A stretch of 64,000 bases of DNA. It comes from UBA9662 sp002729415. GTDB taxonomy: Bacteria > Poribacteria > WGA-4E > UBA9662. Each line of letters opens with the position of its first letter. Within the stretch, counting starts at the first letter, position 1. The notes under the pieces are model-generated. The model saw only the letters and a program-made list of their open reading frames with translations. It was not told the DNA's origin and searched no databases. The position numbers were made by a program, and so were the translations under genes. Below, in pieces: positions 53,331 through 62,164 of the stretch. The stretch covers positions 6,845 through 70,844 of the forward strand of contig PBXZ01000035.1 in the NCBI GenBank assembly GCA_002729415.1, given 5' to 3'.

Positions 53331-54650
53331 TCATTGNCCATGGATAATTGATCTTGAATAACCATTGAATTGTACTATTACCTCTGAAATGGTAAGTTTG
53401 ATCATTGCCGTAATTGGGACAGCCATTAGGAGTCCGATAAACCCAAAGAACTGTTCTCCCAATAAAACAACCACAATAGTCGTAATTGGGCCAAGTTCAA
53501 CACTTTTACCNATCAGAAGAGGAAAAATCACAGCATTGTCAATTACTTGAACCGCAATCGTTATTAGACCAATGCCTATCAAACTCCAACCAAAGCCAAA
53601 CCGTGTGTCTATCTCAATTAAAGCAATAATTACGGCGGGAATAGCTCCAATAAACGGCCCAATGTACGGTATAAGGTTGGCAAGCCCCGCGATGAATCCC
53701 AAAATCAAGGCAAACTTGAGTCCCAAAACCCAGTAACCAATTGCACACAAAGTAGAAAGTAGTATTGTTTGAATGACACGACTGCGAAGGTAATCACCTA
53801 ATTGTCGATTGAGTCCATCCAGTAAGACGAGAAATGGTTCAAAAAAACGATTCGGAACAATTCGAATAAACGTTTTTTTTATTTCTTCCCCATTATTGAG
53901 CATAAAAAAAGTCAGGAAAAAAACAATAATCCCAGTAGTAAAAGCAGAAAACAGGCCTTTTGCAGAACTGGTAAGTGTATTGATAACTTCTTCCGATTGG
54001 TTACGTAGAAAAACCTCGATTTTGTCAATACTTGATTGGATAAGGATATCCTGTGCTTCTTGTTTGGGGGAATCTACATTGCCTAAATAGACATTGGCCA
54101 TACTTTTTAGAAAATACTGCGCAGACTCTGGTAATCGTTCAACATATGCAATTCCTGAAGCAGCTAAATCACTCTTCCATTCCGAACTCTGCATATACAG
54201 AACNTGTCCTNGGANTTGTNTAATNGCAATAGATGCANCAAAAATAACACTAGACAGGATAAATAGNGTAAGGATCAGTATTATTATTAACCGGTTAACG
54301 CCTCGGCGTTCAGCATACTTAACAACTGGACTGAGGACNTAAGCAATCAAAAAAGAAAATAATAGTAACGTTGCTGTGTTCTTGATCAGGTANAGACCGG
54401 CAAGTATAATTGCGATTGCGATAACAGTNGTACTGANGGAGATGATTCTCAGAATAGTATTGCTTTCNCGGATNTAATGGGTCTGTTCGCGATTCTCACC
54501 NGTTGTATCNTGNGCAGAGTNCGCAATTTCTCTCAAGCTTTCCTTGATTGGTAAGATNGTTTCAATAGAAAACTCCCCTNCTGTCGAAGAGGATCGACTC
54601 AATGATTGTTCCGAGTTGGAAGAATTAGGCACTGAATCTTTTTCGCTCAT
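53331..54650 (-). CDS. AI-2E/PerM-family transporter
   Basis: The 439-residue membrane protein has an extended hydrophilic N-terminus (about 80 residues). The PerM fold follows, with the signature LGFIAGLANLIPYIGPFIGAIP and VVVLLGEQFFGFIGLLMAVP. Some family members export autoinducer-2 or act as Na+/H+ antiporters, so the substrate is open. Its ATG overlaps the stop of the upstream gene (TAATG), which indicates translational coupling to a cyclic-nucleotide-binding protein. Confidence 0.88.
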   Translation of the reverse strand: MSEKDSVPNSSNSEQSLSRSSSTXGEFSIEXILPIKESLREIAXSXXDTXGENREQTHXIXESNTILRIISXSXTVIAIAIILAGXYLIKNTATLLLFSFLIAXVLSPVVKYAERRGVNRLIIILILXLFILSSVIFXASIXIXQXXGXVLYMQSSEWKSDLAASGIAYVERLPESAQYFLKSMANVYLGNVDSPKQEAQDILIQSSIDKIEVFLRNQSEEVINTLTSSAKGLFSAFTTGIIVFFLTFFMLNNGEEIKKTFIRIVPNRFFEPFLVLLDGLNRQLGDYLRSRVIQTILLSTLCAIGYWVLGLKFALILGFIAGLANLIPYIGPFIGAIPAVIIALIEIDTRFGFGWSLIGIGLITIAVQVIDNAVIFPLLXGKSVELGPITTIVVVLLGEQFFGFIGLLMAVPITAMIKLTISEVIVQFNGYSRSIIHXQ

Positions 54651-55261
54651 TATTCAATTTCCAATTTGAAATCTTCAACACTCTGGTGTAGATCTCCAGC
54701 CTTTTTTTCTGTTTTTTGGGTAAGGTTCCGAAGTCGATCGTTTTCAAATTGGGCTTTTTGCAGTTCTTGATTGGTAAATCTCAATCTAGAGGCAAGAACC
54801 TTCGCCAACACAAAGATGACCTTCGAGGCTAATTTGGGATCTGATTCCATCAAATTAAGGAGTTCAGGTCGAAAAAAACCGATAATTCTTGATGTTCGAA
54901 TTGCAGTAACTGTAGCTGTCCGTGGAGCACTATCTAACAAACCAACATCACCAAAAAAAGTACCATCTTCTAAAGTCTTTAAAGTGATGATTGAGTCATC
55001 TTCTACTTTCCTTGTTACCTTGACGGTCCCATCAAGGATAACATACATCCCAGCGGAATCCTGTCCTTCGATGACGATAGTTTCGTTTTCAGCATATGTG
55101 CGTTGGTAAGAAATTCTGGCGAAATTTCTCAACTCCCGGTTGCTTAACCCATCAAAAATCTGGATCTGTTTCAGGACGTCGATGATATCACGCTCAACTT
55201 GTTTTCGATCCGTTCGTCCAACAATGGAATCCCAAATTCCATCGTAGTATTCAGTCTCCAA
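54650..55261 (-). CDS. Cyclic-nucleotide-binding-domain protein
   Basis: The 203-residue protein has a CNB domain at about residues 35-125 (ENETIVIEGQDSAGMYVILDG, EDGTFFGDVGLLDSAPRTATV) and a C-terminal coiled coil (about 160-200). The phosphate-binding cassette is present as FFGDVGLLDSAPRTATV, so cAMP or cGMP binding is plausible. There is no DNA-binding helix-turn-helix, so it is not a CRP regulator. The start is TTG with AGGA upstream. Coupling to the PerM transporter suggests it gates or regulates that protein. Confidence 0.85.
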   Translation of the reverse strand: METEYYDGIWDSIVGRTDRKQVERDIIDVLKQIQIFDGLSNRELRNFARISYQRTYAENETIVIEGQDSAGMYVILDGTVKVTRKVEDDSIITLKTLEDGTFFGDVGLLDSAPRTATVTAIRTSRIIGFFRPELLNLMESDPKLASKVIFVLAKVLASRLRFTNQELQKAQFENDRLRNLTQKTEKKAGDLHQSVEDFKLEIE

Positions 55262-55308
55262 TATAGTTCCTATTACTATTTGTTAGATTTTGAAGCATTC
55301 TATTACAG

Positions 55309-56490
55309 TTAGTGAAGTTTGTCAACCGAAGTACGTGATTCAACCAGTGCTTGGATCACTCTTTGCATGTCATTGTCTGTATGAGTGGCAATAACCGATA
55401 TCCTCAAACGACTGGTACCCTCAGGGACAGTAGGGGGGCGAATTGCAGGGGCATAAACGCCATGTTCAAACAGGATTTCTGAAAAACGCAGTGTTCGCTT
55501 GGCAGGTCCAATAATCAGTGGAATAATTTGCGTGTCATTTGACAAGAGATCAAATCCATTTTGAAGAAGTGCGTTTTTAAGTTTTTGCGCATTTTTCAAC
55601 AGTTTTTGGCGAATTTCGACAGAGGAGCGAATGATGTCAATTGCGGTTGTCGCTGCTGCCAGAGTTGCAGGAGGAAGACCAGTGGAAAAAATGAAACTCC
55701 GGGCCTGATTAATCAAGAGATCAATCAGGTTTTTGCTGGCGGCGACGTATCCCCCAAGACCACCGACAGCCTTACTCAAAGTGCCAATTTGAATAATATC
55801 CTGATTCCCACTAAGACCAAAATGTTCAACCGTTCCGCTGCCGTTTCTGCCTAGTACTCCTAGCCCATGTGCGTCGTCCACGATTAGCCTCGCACCATAT
55901 TGACAGGCTAAATCATATATAGCTGGTAGTGGGGCAATATCACCATCCATGCTAAAAATACCATCTGTGATGATCCATCGACGCTGATATCCACCAGCAT
56001 CTTTAAGCAGATGTTCCAAGTGATTCAAATCGGAATGCAAATAGATTGATTTTTTAGCTTTACTGAGGCGACAACCATCTATGATGCTGGCGTGATTAAG
56101 TGCATCACTCAAGATCAGGTCGCCCTCGACGGCTAGAGCCGAAATCATCCCAATGTTAGCCAAATAGCCTGAACTAAAAACGATCGCAGCTTCAGTTTGT
56201 TTAAGGTTAGCAATTTTTCCTTCCAGTTCCATATATAGATTGAGATTCCCAGTTGTTAGCCTCGACCCGCTTGATCCCGTTCCGAATTTGGTCAAAGCGT
56301 TCTCTGCAGCTTCAATTACCCGAGGGTGTGCACTAAGGCCAAGGTAATTATTTGATCCCAGCAGAATTATCTCCCGGCCATCAATTTTAGCTCGTCCAAG
56401 TGGCATGCTCTCGACTGATCTGAGTGAACGCCAAAGATTGTTTTGTCTAAGTTGTGCAATCTCATCTTCGATCCAGCAATAGTGGTCCAT
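55309..56490 (-). CDS. 8-amino-7-oxononanoate synthase / 2-amino-3-ketobutyrate CoA ligase family
   Basis: The 393-residue PLP enzyme of the alpha-oxoamine synthase family has LLGSNNYLGLSAHP, SGSRLTTGN, DDAHGLGVLG and the PLP lysine in GTLSKAVGGLGG. APAIRPPTVPEGTSRLR near the end is the usual BioF ending. It condenses an amino acid with an acyl-CoA. No other biotin genes are in the window, so KBL or another oxoamine synthase is possible. It is divergent from the PhyH gene at 56609. Confidence 0.85.
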   Translation of the reverse strand: MDHYCWIEDEIAQLRQNNLWRSLRSVESMPLGRAKIDGREIILLGSNNYLGLSAHPRVIEAAENALTKFGTGSSGSRLTTGNLNLYMELEGKIANLKQTEAAIVFSSGYLANIGMISALAVEGDLILSDALNHASIIDGCRLSKAKKSIYLHSDLNHLEHLLKDAGGYQRRWIITDGIFSMDGDIAPLPAIYDLACQYGARLIVDDAHGLGVLGRNGSGTVEHFGLSGNQDIIQIGTLSKAVGGLGGYVAASKNLIDLLINQARSFIFSTGLPPATLAAATTAIDIIRSSVEIRQKLLKNAQKLKNALLQNGFDLLSNDTQIIPLIIGPAKRTLRFSEILFEHGVYAPAIRPPTVPEGTSRLRISVIATHTDNDMQRVIQALVESRTSVDKLH

Positions 56491-56544
56491 ACCGAAATTA
56501 TATGGAGATTGTTAAAATCTTTCAACAATGCCATCATACATTCT

Positions 56545-56573
56545 TTGACAAAAAGAACTGCATATAGGATAAT
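56545..56573 (+). promoter_or_regulatory. Predicted sigma70-type promoter of the PhyH-ThiE operon
   Basis: TTGACA (56545-56550) and GATAAT (56568-56573) are 17 nt apart. The transcript would start about 30 nt before the ATG at 56609. Confidence 0.6.
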
Positions 56574-56608
56574 TAACTTCCATGAACAGACAGTGCCGAG
56601 GCTAAGTA

Positions 56609-57346
56609 ATGCTTTTAAATAATGAAGACAAAAAACACTTCAAAGCGTATGGTTATCTAATTAAACGAAAGGTGATAGATTCTGAGCGTATTGAAGCTGC
56701 GCTAGATGTAATATGGGAAAATATCGAGGAAGACCGAAATAATCCAGAGACATGGATCGGACAAGGTTATCGTGGCGTACCTGTTGGTGGTGAAGAAGCA
56801 TTAAAACGTGTCGTCTATAGCGATCCTGTCTTTTCTATGGCAGAAGAATTGGTAGGTAAAGGTCAACTGCATCCGGATGGTGGTGCTGGTCCACAGTTGA
56901 GTTTCCCTAATCCAGACGTTGACTGGAACCCACCAAAACAAGGGCATCTCGATGGATACCACACACCATCAAATGGTGTTCCCAAAGGAGTTGTCAGTAG
57001 CTTTACGCTAGGCGCGACAGTTTATCTTGATAAGGTTCCGCCGAAGGGGGGAGGTTTCACCATATGGCCAGGAAGCCATATGGTTTGGGCTGAGTACTTT
57101 CAGTATCATGATATTGATAGCTTATCTGGAGGGGCAGCTCCTTTTGATCTTGGTGAGGGATTTGAATTTACTGGATCAGCAGGTGATGTTTGTTTTTGGC
57201 ATCATCAGATGACACATACTGCCGGCTCAAATGTAGGGCAAAACATTAGGATCGCTGCAATTGCTCGTTTGCGACGTAAGGACCTAAATGATATAAAAGA
57301 CGAATTTACTGAAGATATGTGGAAATACTGGGAGGGTATTGAGTAA
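56609..57346 (+). CDS. Phytanoyl-CoA dioxygenase (PhyH) family protein, paralogue 3
   Basis: This 245-residue Fe(II)/2-oxoglutarate dioxygenase has His113 and Asp115 in GHLDGYH, His203 in MTHTAGSN and Arg214 as the 2-oxoglutarate anchor. It has a wide spacing before the first ligand and the GGGFTIWPGSH turn. It is shorter than and clearly distinct from paralogues 1 and 2. It is followed by thiE after 3 bp, so it leads the operon with thiE and the isomerase. Confidence 0.9.
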   Translation: MLLNNEDKKHFKAYGYLIKRKVIDSERIEAALDVIWENIEEDRNNPETWIGQGYRGVPVGGEEALKRVVYSDPVFSMAEELVGKGQLHPDGGAGPQLSFPNPDVDWNPPKQGHLDGYHTPSNGVPKGVVSSFTLGATVYLDKVPPKGGGFTIWPGSHMVWAEYFQYHDIDSLSGGAAPFDLGEGFEFTGSAGDVCFWHHQMTHTAGSNVGQNIRIAAIARLRRKDLNDIKDEFTEDMWKYWEGIE

Positions 57347-57349
57347 AAA

Positions 57350-57961
57350 TTGATTGATTTTAAACTTTACGCAATTACCGACCGGCGATTGTGTAAACCG
57401 AAATTGATACAGGATTATGTTGCTTCTCTTCTTGACACCGGAGTGCGGGCAATACAATTGCGCGAAAAAGATTTATCAGACACTGAACTGCGAAGTGTTG
57501 CAGTTCCCATTAATCACATTTGCAAAGCCTATTCTGCTAAATTATTCATTAATTCGAATATAGGCGTCGCGACGGATGTAGGCGTCGACGGTGTCCATCT
57601 TCCAGAATCTTTATTGGACACTATCCAAAAGGCAAAGGCTAGGAACCTATTGGTTGGGTGTTCAGTTCATGATCTTGATGTTGCTCAAAAGATGCAGGTG
57701 GCAGGAGCCAATTTTGTGACCTATAGTCCAATTTATCCGACAATGAGCAAACCAAATCCTGCTGTTGGGCTTAAAAGTCTTAGACGAATTGTGGGGTCTT
57801 TAGATATCCCGGTTTTTGCTCTCGGTGGTATTACCCCCAGTAAGGTACCAGAGTGTTTAAATTCAGGTGCTTTTGGGGTGGCTGCCATGTCTAGTGTAAT
57901 GTCCTATGAAACTGGAATTGATCAAGCAAAAAATTACTTAAAACAAATCGAGGAATACTGA
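57350..57961 (+). CDS. thiE: Thiamine-phosphate synthase
   Basis: The 203-residue TIM barrel joins hydroxymethylpyrimidine-diphosphate and thiazole phosphate. Motifs are LYAITDRRL, VRAIQLREKDL, GVDGVHLPE, FVTYSPIYPTMSKPNP and FALGGITPSK. The start is TTG with GGAGG 12 nt upstream. Its stop overlaps the next ATG (TGATG). The position between a PhyH gene and an isomerase is unusual for a thiamine gene. Confidence 0.93.
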   Translation: MIDFKLYAITDRRLCKPKLIQDYVASLLDTGVRAIQLREKDLSDTELRSVAVPINHICKAYSAKLFINSNIGVATDVGVDGVHLPESLLDTIQKAKARNLLVGCSVHDLDVAQKMQVAGANFVTYSPIYPTMSKPNPAVGLKSLRRIVGSLDIPVFALGGITPSKVPECLNSGAFGVAAMSSVMSYETGIDQAKNYLKQIEEY

Positions 57962-58743
57962 TGAAAATTGGTGTGACACAAATTATTCTTGGGAATATGT
58001 CTATAGATGATACCATAGATCTCTGTCGGGCAGCAGGCTATCAAGCCGTCGAACTCACGTTCCGAGACGGTAAGGATATCCATGTTGATTTGGACGATGA
58101 TCACATCCGAGCAGTCGCCAAAAAATTCCATGAAGCAGATATTGAAATCACCAGTATAACTGCTTTGAAAGGGAGTCTTCTAAGTTCAGATTCCTCTGAA
58201 CGGGTAGAGGCAGCAAAATCGGTTGAAAGAGCTCTNGAAATTGCNGGCACCTTGAAAACAGGTGCTATTCTTGTCCATCCAGGGCAACTTAGTGTTCAAG
58301 GCACCTATCAGCAAGCTTGGGATAACCTCGTTGGCACACTCAGGGATTTGGTCCCTGTGGCTGAACGTTACCAAGTTGCCATTGGTCTTGAGAATGTATG
58401 GAACAAATTTCTGTTAAGTCCAAAGGAAATGCGGGAAATTGTAGATGAGATTAATAGCGATTGGGTTGGTGTCTATCTGGATACAGCCAATATGATGGCT
58501 TATGGTTATCCAGAACATTGGATTCGCGAACTTGGTAATCGTATTAAACGGGTTCATCTAAAAGATTTCAACCGTGGGGAACATCGATTTGTGAATCTGC
58601 TAGATGGTGATACTGACTGGTCAACTGTAATGAGAGAACTTAGGTCTGTGGGTTATACAGATTCNGTTATTCATGAGGTTGGAGGTGATAGAGAAGCGCA
58701 GATTGATCTAGCGGAACGCATGCGGAAAATTGTTTCTATGTAG
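57961..58743 (+). CDS. Xylose-isomerase-like sugar-phosphate isomerase/epimerase
   Basis: The 260-residue TIM barrel belongs to the AP-endonuclease-2 superfamily. Metal-site features are visible in ILVHPGQLSVQG, IGLENVWNKF, VYLDTANMMAYG, KRVHLKDFNRGEHRF and a late VIHEVGGDREA. It probably isomerises or epimerises a sugar or sugar acid. It overlaps thiE by one base, is followed by ThuA after 61 bp and faces a Gfo/Idh/MocA gene, the usual partners in sugar-acid catabolism. Confidence 0.88.
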   Translation: MKIGVTQIILGNMSIDDTIDLCRAAGYQAVELTFRDGKDIHVDLDDDHIRAVAKKFHEADIEITSITALKGSLLSSDSSERVEAAKSVERAXEIXGTLKTGAILVHPGQLSVQGTYQQAWDNLVGTLRDLVPVAERYQVAIGLENVWNKFLLSPKEMREIVDEINSDWVGVYLDTANMMAYGYPEHWIRELGNRIKRVHLKDFNRGEHRFVNLLDGDTDWSTVMRELRSVGYTDXVIHEVGGDREAQIDLAERMRKIVSM

Positions 58744-58804
58744 TCGAAGATATCACATAAATAATAATGGAATGGTCATAAATTAATTTCTAAGGAGATT
58801 TCAT

Positions 58805-59479
58805 ATGGAGAAGAACAATGACATTCAAGTGATTGCTTGGTCAGAGTTTACGGAGCCGCAGTCTGTTTATCCAACAGGGATACACGGTTGCTTGGCAGAG
58901 CATCTCAACAGTTGTCAAGGTATTACTGCCAGTGTTTCAGGTATTGAAGATCCTGATCAGGGGGTCAGTGAAGAACAGCTTGAATCAGCAGATGTATTGA
59001 TNTGGTTTGGTCACATCAAACATGGGGATGTNGNGGACATAAGCGTGGAACGAATCGTAAAACACGTNAAGGAAAATGGTCTGGGGTTTCTAGGGCTACA
59101 TTCAACCCACTTTGCTCGTCCATTTAAAGCNTTGATGGAAACCGAATGTTCTTTTCGGGCATACGTTGAAAATGGGACCAAAGGTGATATCAAGATCGTA
59201 GCTCCGGATCATCCGATTGCCGAAGGTGTTAGTGATTTTACGATCCCNCAAGTGGAATGGTATGGTGAACCATATGCTGTTCCAAAAGCTGAAACTGTTG
59301 TTCTCGCNGGAGTATATGACAACTATACAGAACTGACNCGCGACGGCNTAGCATGGACAGTGGAAAATGGNCGTGTGTTTTATTTTCGACCAGGTCATGA
59401 AACTTTCCCAATTTACCANATGCCGGAAGTCAAGAAGATCGTTGAGAACACCGTACGTTGGTTAGCGAANGCAACATGA
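58805..59479 (+). CDS. ThuA-domain protein
   Basis: The 224-residue protein has an AAGGAGA Shine-Dalgarno. Its glutamine-amidotransferase-like ThuA fold is shown by the GLGFLGLHSTHFARPFK and VEWYGEPYAVP stretches and the late RVFYFRPGHETFPIY. ThuA proteins take part in oxidation of trehalose or related sugars to keto forms. It lies between the isomerase and the converging Gfo/Idh/MocA oxidoreductase, its common functional partner. Confidence 0.88.
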   Translation: MEKNNDIQVIAWSEFTEPQSVYPTGIHGCLAEHLNSCQGITASVSGIEDPDQGVSEEQLESADVLXWFGHIKHGDXXDISVERIVKHXKENGLGFLGLHSTHFARPFKXLMETECSFRAYVENGTKGDIKIVAPDHPIAEGVSDFTIXQVEWYGEPYAVPKAETVVLXGVYDNYTELXRDGXAWTVENXRVFYFRPGHETFPIYXMPEVKKIVENTVRWLAXAT

Positions 59480-59481
59480 TT

Positions 59482-59532
59482 AAAAACCTAAGGATTTGTT
59501 ACCCTAAATCTTTGAGAATAAACCTTGGGTTT
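59482..59532. terminator. Bidirectional terminator between ThuA and the oxidoreductase
   Basis: AAAACCTAAGG (59482-59492) pairs with CCTTGGGTTTT (59522-59532), 11 bp with one G-U, flanked by A and T runs. It serves both converging genes. Confidence 0.65.
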
Positions 59533-59536
59533 TGAA

Positions 59537-60577
59537 TTACCATCGTCCGAGATATAAGGAGCGGTTGCCCATCGGCATGTAAATACGAGTTCCCTGTTGT
59601 CGTTGGGAGTCAACGATGCCCAGTGTTATCTCTGTACTGATGCGTGCCAGACGGATATTCCCTTTGGTTTCTCGACCTGTGTCGATGGCTTCAACAATAT
59701 CAGCGATGCAGCCGACAGTTCCGCTTTTNTGNTCATACTCGGGGAAGTCTGTGTCTAATATCTCGTTAAACTTTCCATGTCTCTTACGTAATTGGAATCC
59801 GAGACCGTTGTTTAGCGAACGTACAACACCATTGCTACAATTGACTTCAAATTCATAGGCACTCCCTGGAATGCTGATACCTCGAGTTCCATTCCGAAAC
59901 TGNATATATCCCATTGTAATAGAGGGATCNACTTCAGTTCGGTTATCTTCGAAATCGTTATCATCAATATTAACATCNCCTTGGACGTAATCCACGTCGG
60001 AATCACTGGCTAAAAAGAGAAGCATGTCCGCTGCGTGTGTATACCCCCAAAGTGCTGCTCCCCCTGAATAAGCAATTATCGAACTGCGTTCGCCAATTTC
60101 ACCGCTTTCGATAATTTCCCGCATCCTCAAATAACCCGGTGAGAAGCGGCGTTGGGTTCCCAAATTGAATTTGATGTTATGTAAAACGCATACATCATAC
60201 ATCACATCAGCTTCTTCCATAGAAGCGCAAAGAGGTTTGTCGCAATAGATCCCTTTGACGCCATGNTCAGCTGCGAAACTGGTGATTTCAGCGTGGTTCC
60301 CNGGNCGAGTAGCGATGCTGATGATCTCCGGTTTTTCCTCTTCGATCATTTCTCGGTAATCAAGATAGTATTTCGGAATGTTCCACTTGGAGCAGACATA
60401 TTGGGCTTTTTCTTCAAGAACGTCCGCTGCGGCAACCACAGTCGTTCGTGGNTAAGATGTGTAACCGGCTGCATGGGAATATGGTAATGATCCATGTTTA
60501 CTTCCTTTCACTTCTTCGTCTATAGTTCCTCCCATCCTACCACATCCAACAATACAGACCCGATATTGATCTGGCAT
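59537..60577 (-). CDS. Gfo/Idh/MocA-family oxidoreductase
   Basis: The 346-residue protein has an N-terminal Rossmann domain (YRVCIVGCGRMGGTIDEE), the YCDKPLCASMEEAD segment with the family's EKP-like lysine, and a C-terminal alpha/beta sheet domain. It is NAD(P)-dependent and probably oxidises a sugar or inositol derivative. An AGGAGG Shine-Dalgarno precedes the ATG. It faces the isomerase and ThuA genes and should act with them. Confidence 0.9.
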   Translation of the reverse strand: MPDQYRVCIVGCGRMGGTIDEEVKGSKHGSLPYSHAAGYTSXPRTTVVAAADVLEEKAQYVCSKWNIPKYYLDYREMIEEEKPEIISIATXXGNHAEITSFAAXHGVKGIYCDKPLCASMEEADVMYDVCVLHNIKFNLGTQRRFSPGYLRMREIIESGEIGERSSIIAYSGGAALWGYTHAADMLLFLASDSDVDYVQXDVNIDDNDFEDNRTEXDPSITMGYXQFRNGTRGISIPGSAYEFEVNCSNGVVRSLNNGLGFQLRKRHGKFNEILDTDFPEYXXKSGTVGCIADIVEAIDTGRETKGNIRLARISTEITLGIVDSQRQQGTRIYMPMGNRSLYLGRW

Positions 60578-60635
60578 AATTTTTCCTCCTTCCTATGTAT
60601 GTCGACTACAAAAGCTAATTTCAGGAATATAACTG

Positions 60636-61052
60636 TTAATGGGGTAATTTTTCTCTTAATATNCCGTAAAAAAAGGCGCCGATAACGGCCATGAACAACG
60701 GAACTATCACAACCCACACACCGTTGCCGATTAATGCATACAAGGGGCCTGGGCAAGCACCTGTAAAAGCCCAGCCTATACCAAAAATAAACCCTCCGAT
60801 AATATATTGGGGGAACGTTCTGTGTTCCTGATTTTCAATGACGATGTTATGTCCATCAATATCCTTTAATTGACACTTTTTGATACATTGAATTGATAGC
60901 CCACCTATAATGATCGCTAAACTGATAATACCATACATATGAAATGACTGAAACCGAAACATNTCTTGGATTCTGAACCAAGAGATNGCCTCTGAGCGTG
61001 TNAGANCAATGCCAAANAGTATGCCAGCAAAAAGTAAGCGTACATCTTTCAT
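60636..61052 (-). CDS. YeeE/YedE transporter, second half (DUF6691 type)
   Basis: The 138-residue membrane protein begins MKDVRLLFAGI.FGI and continues TRSE.ISWFRIQ.MFRFQSFHMYG, with a late GWAFTGACPGP motif. It is one half of a split YeeE/YedE (thiosulfate or other sulfur-compound) transporter as known from Bacteroidota. A GGAG Shine-Dalgarno lies 6 nt before this ATG, just after an ambiguous TNA codon that ends the upstream half. The conserved Cys in the GACPGP motif is present. Confidence 0.75.
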   Translation of the reverse strand: MKDVRLLFAGIXFGIXXTRSEXISWFRIQXMFRFQSFHMYGIISLAIIIGGLSIQCIKKCQLKDIDGHNIVIENQEHRTFPQYIIGGFIFGIGWAFTGACPGPLYALIGNGVWVVIVPLFMAVIGAFFYXILREKLPH

Positions 61053-61064
61053 CTTATTCTCCAA

Positions 61065-61622
61065 TNAGTTTAAAATTAAAGGTAATAACACGTGAGTAGC
61101 AAAGAGACCACCAGCAAAAAAACCAACGACAGCTATAAGTGAAGATAACTGCAAATTTGATAATCCGCTGATTGCGTGACCGGACGTACATCCACCAGCA
61201 TAACGGGTGCCAAAACCGATGAGAAAGCCGCCGATAGCCAGTTGAATTAAACCTGGAATCGTTCGTAAGTAACCCCAGTTAAAAATTTGCTGNGGAACGA
61301 GTCCATCAAATTGTGTGATTCCGATAGCAATCAGACTTTGTTTGGTCTTTTCCGAAATATCAATTACATTCGCACTGGTTATGTAACCAGCAAGCCAACC
61401 TCCGATGACAATTCCAATCACAAAGTACAGATTCCATGCACCTTCCTCCTTCCAGTTGTAGGAAAAATATTTAATTCGGGACAGTGGAAATGCAGCGCAT
61501 ATATGCCTTAAACTAGCAGACACGCCAAAAACTTTTCCTCTTAAAATAAAAAGCAATGGAACAAATAACCCAATTACAATCCCCGAGATATACCATGGCC
61601 AATTGTTGCTTAAAAAACTCAT
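61065..61622 (-). CDS. YeeE/YedE transporter, first half
   Basis: The 185-residue membrane protein starts at MSFLSNNWPWYISG, with a GGAG 8 nt upstream. It contains the GFGTRYAGGCTSGHAISGLSN motif with the sulfur-binding Cys. It ends at the codon TNA (61065-61067), which reads as a stop if the N is A or G. The second half starts 12 nt later. Together they would form a thiosulfate or sulfide-level transporter. A distant link of YedE proteins to selenium handling has been proposed; that is not shown here. Confidence 0.75.
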
Positions 61623-61758
61623 TTTGGATTTCTCCATATAAATTAATTTTAAATTTAATGATAATATCAATTCATGAAAATAATTTCTTCGTTATACTTT
61701 TTTACTCTTGAGTTGTGGATGATTCAAGTGGTTAATTTAATGTGAAGCTGGGCTCTTT

Positions 61759-62085
61759 ATGAAAAGAAAAACTAAGACGACTAACTTTGATGACACTAAG
61801 CTTTTGGATATCGCGATGAAAGACGACAAGTTCAGTAGTTTGTGGTTTGGGGGTTGGGAGAGCAATTCAGACTCTTTCAATACAGATTACCCAACACAAT
61901 TCGTAGCTGAGTTAGCACTATGTAAAAAGCTGGCATTTTATTGGGGAAAAGACTTCGATGCGATCGACCGGATGTTTCAACGAAGTGGATTATACTGTGG
62001 AAAATGGGACGAGCAGAAACACAAAAATAGAACCATAAAACAAGCCATTAAAGACACGGAATTTACCTATCAAGACGGGTTATGA
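61759..62085 (+). pseudogene. Primase C-terminal (NrS-1/HBD-like) fragment
   Basis: The 108-residue frame contains ELALCKKLAFYWGKDFDAID, then RMFQRSGLYCGKWDE and NRTIKQAIKDTE. This is the hallmark of the C-terminal HBD-like module found in phage and plasmid primase-polymerases. The catalytic primase and helicase domains are missing, so this is a truncated remnant of a mobile element. It could also be a stand-alone domain. The surrounding AT-rich DNA supports foreign origin. Confidence 0.6.
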
Positions 62086-62120
62086 AAAGATTCTTAGAGA
62101 ACAATAGGAACTTGGGAAAT

Positions 62121-62154
62121 CAATAACCAAAATCAGGCATGTTTTTGGTTATTG
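62121..62154. repeat. Perfect inverted repeat, 12-bp arms
   Basis: CAATAACCAAAA (62121-62132) and TTTTGGTTATTG (62143-62154) form a perfect palindrome. It lies between the primase fragment and the small membrane-peptide ORF. It may be a terminator or a mobile-element end. Confidence 0.6.
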
Positions 62155-62164
62155 AAATTGATAT

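Noticed and set aside
57200..57350. TPP riboswitch before thiE
   Set aside because: thiE starts 3 bp after the PhyH gene, so there is no leader, and the THI-box motifs are not visible.
60636..61670. Single 344-aa fused YeeE/YedE transporter
   Set aside because: The fusion depends on reading TNA as a sense codon. A Shine-Dalgarno and ATG follow at once, and the halves match separate genes of the usual length.
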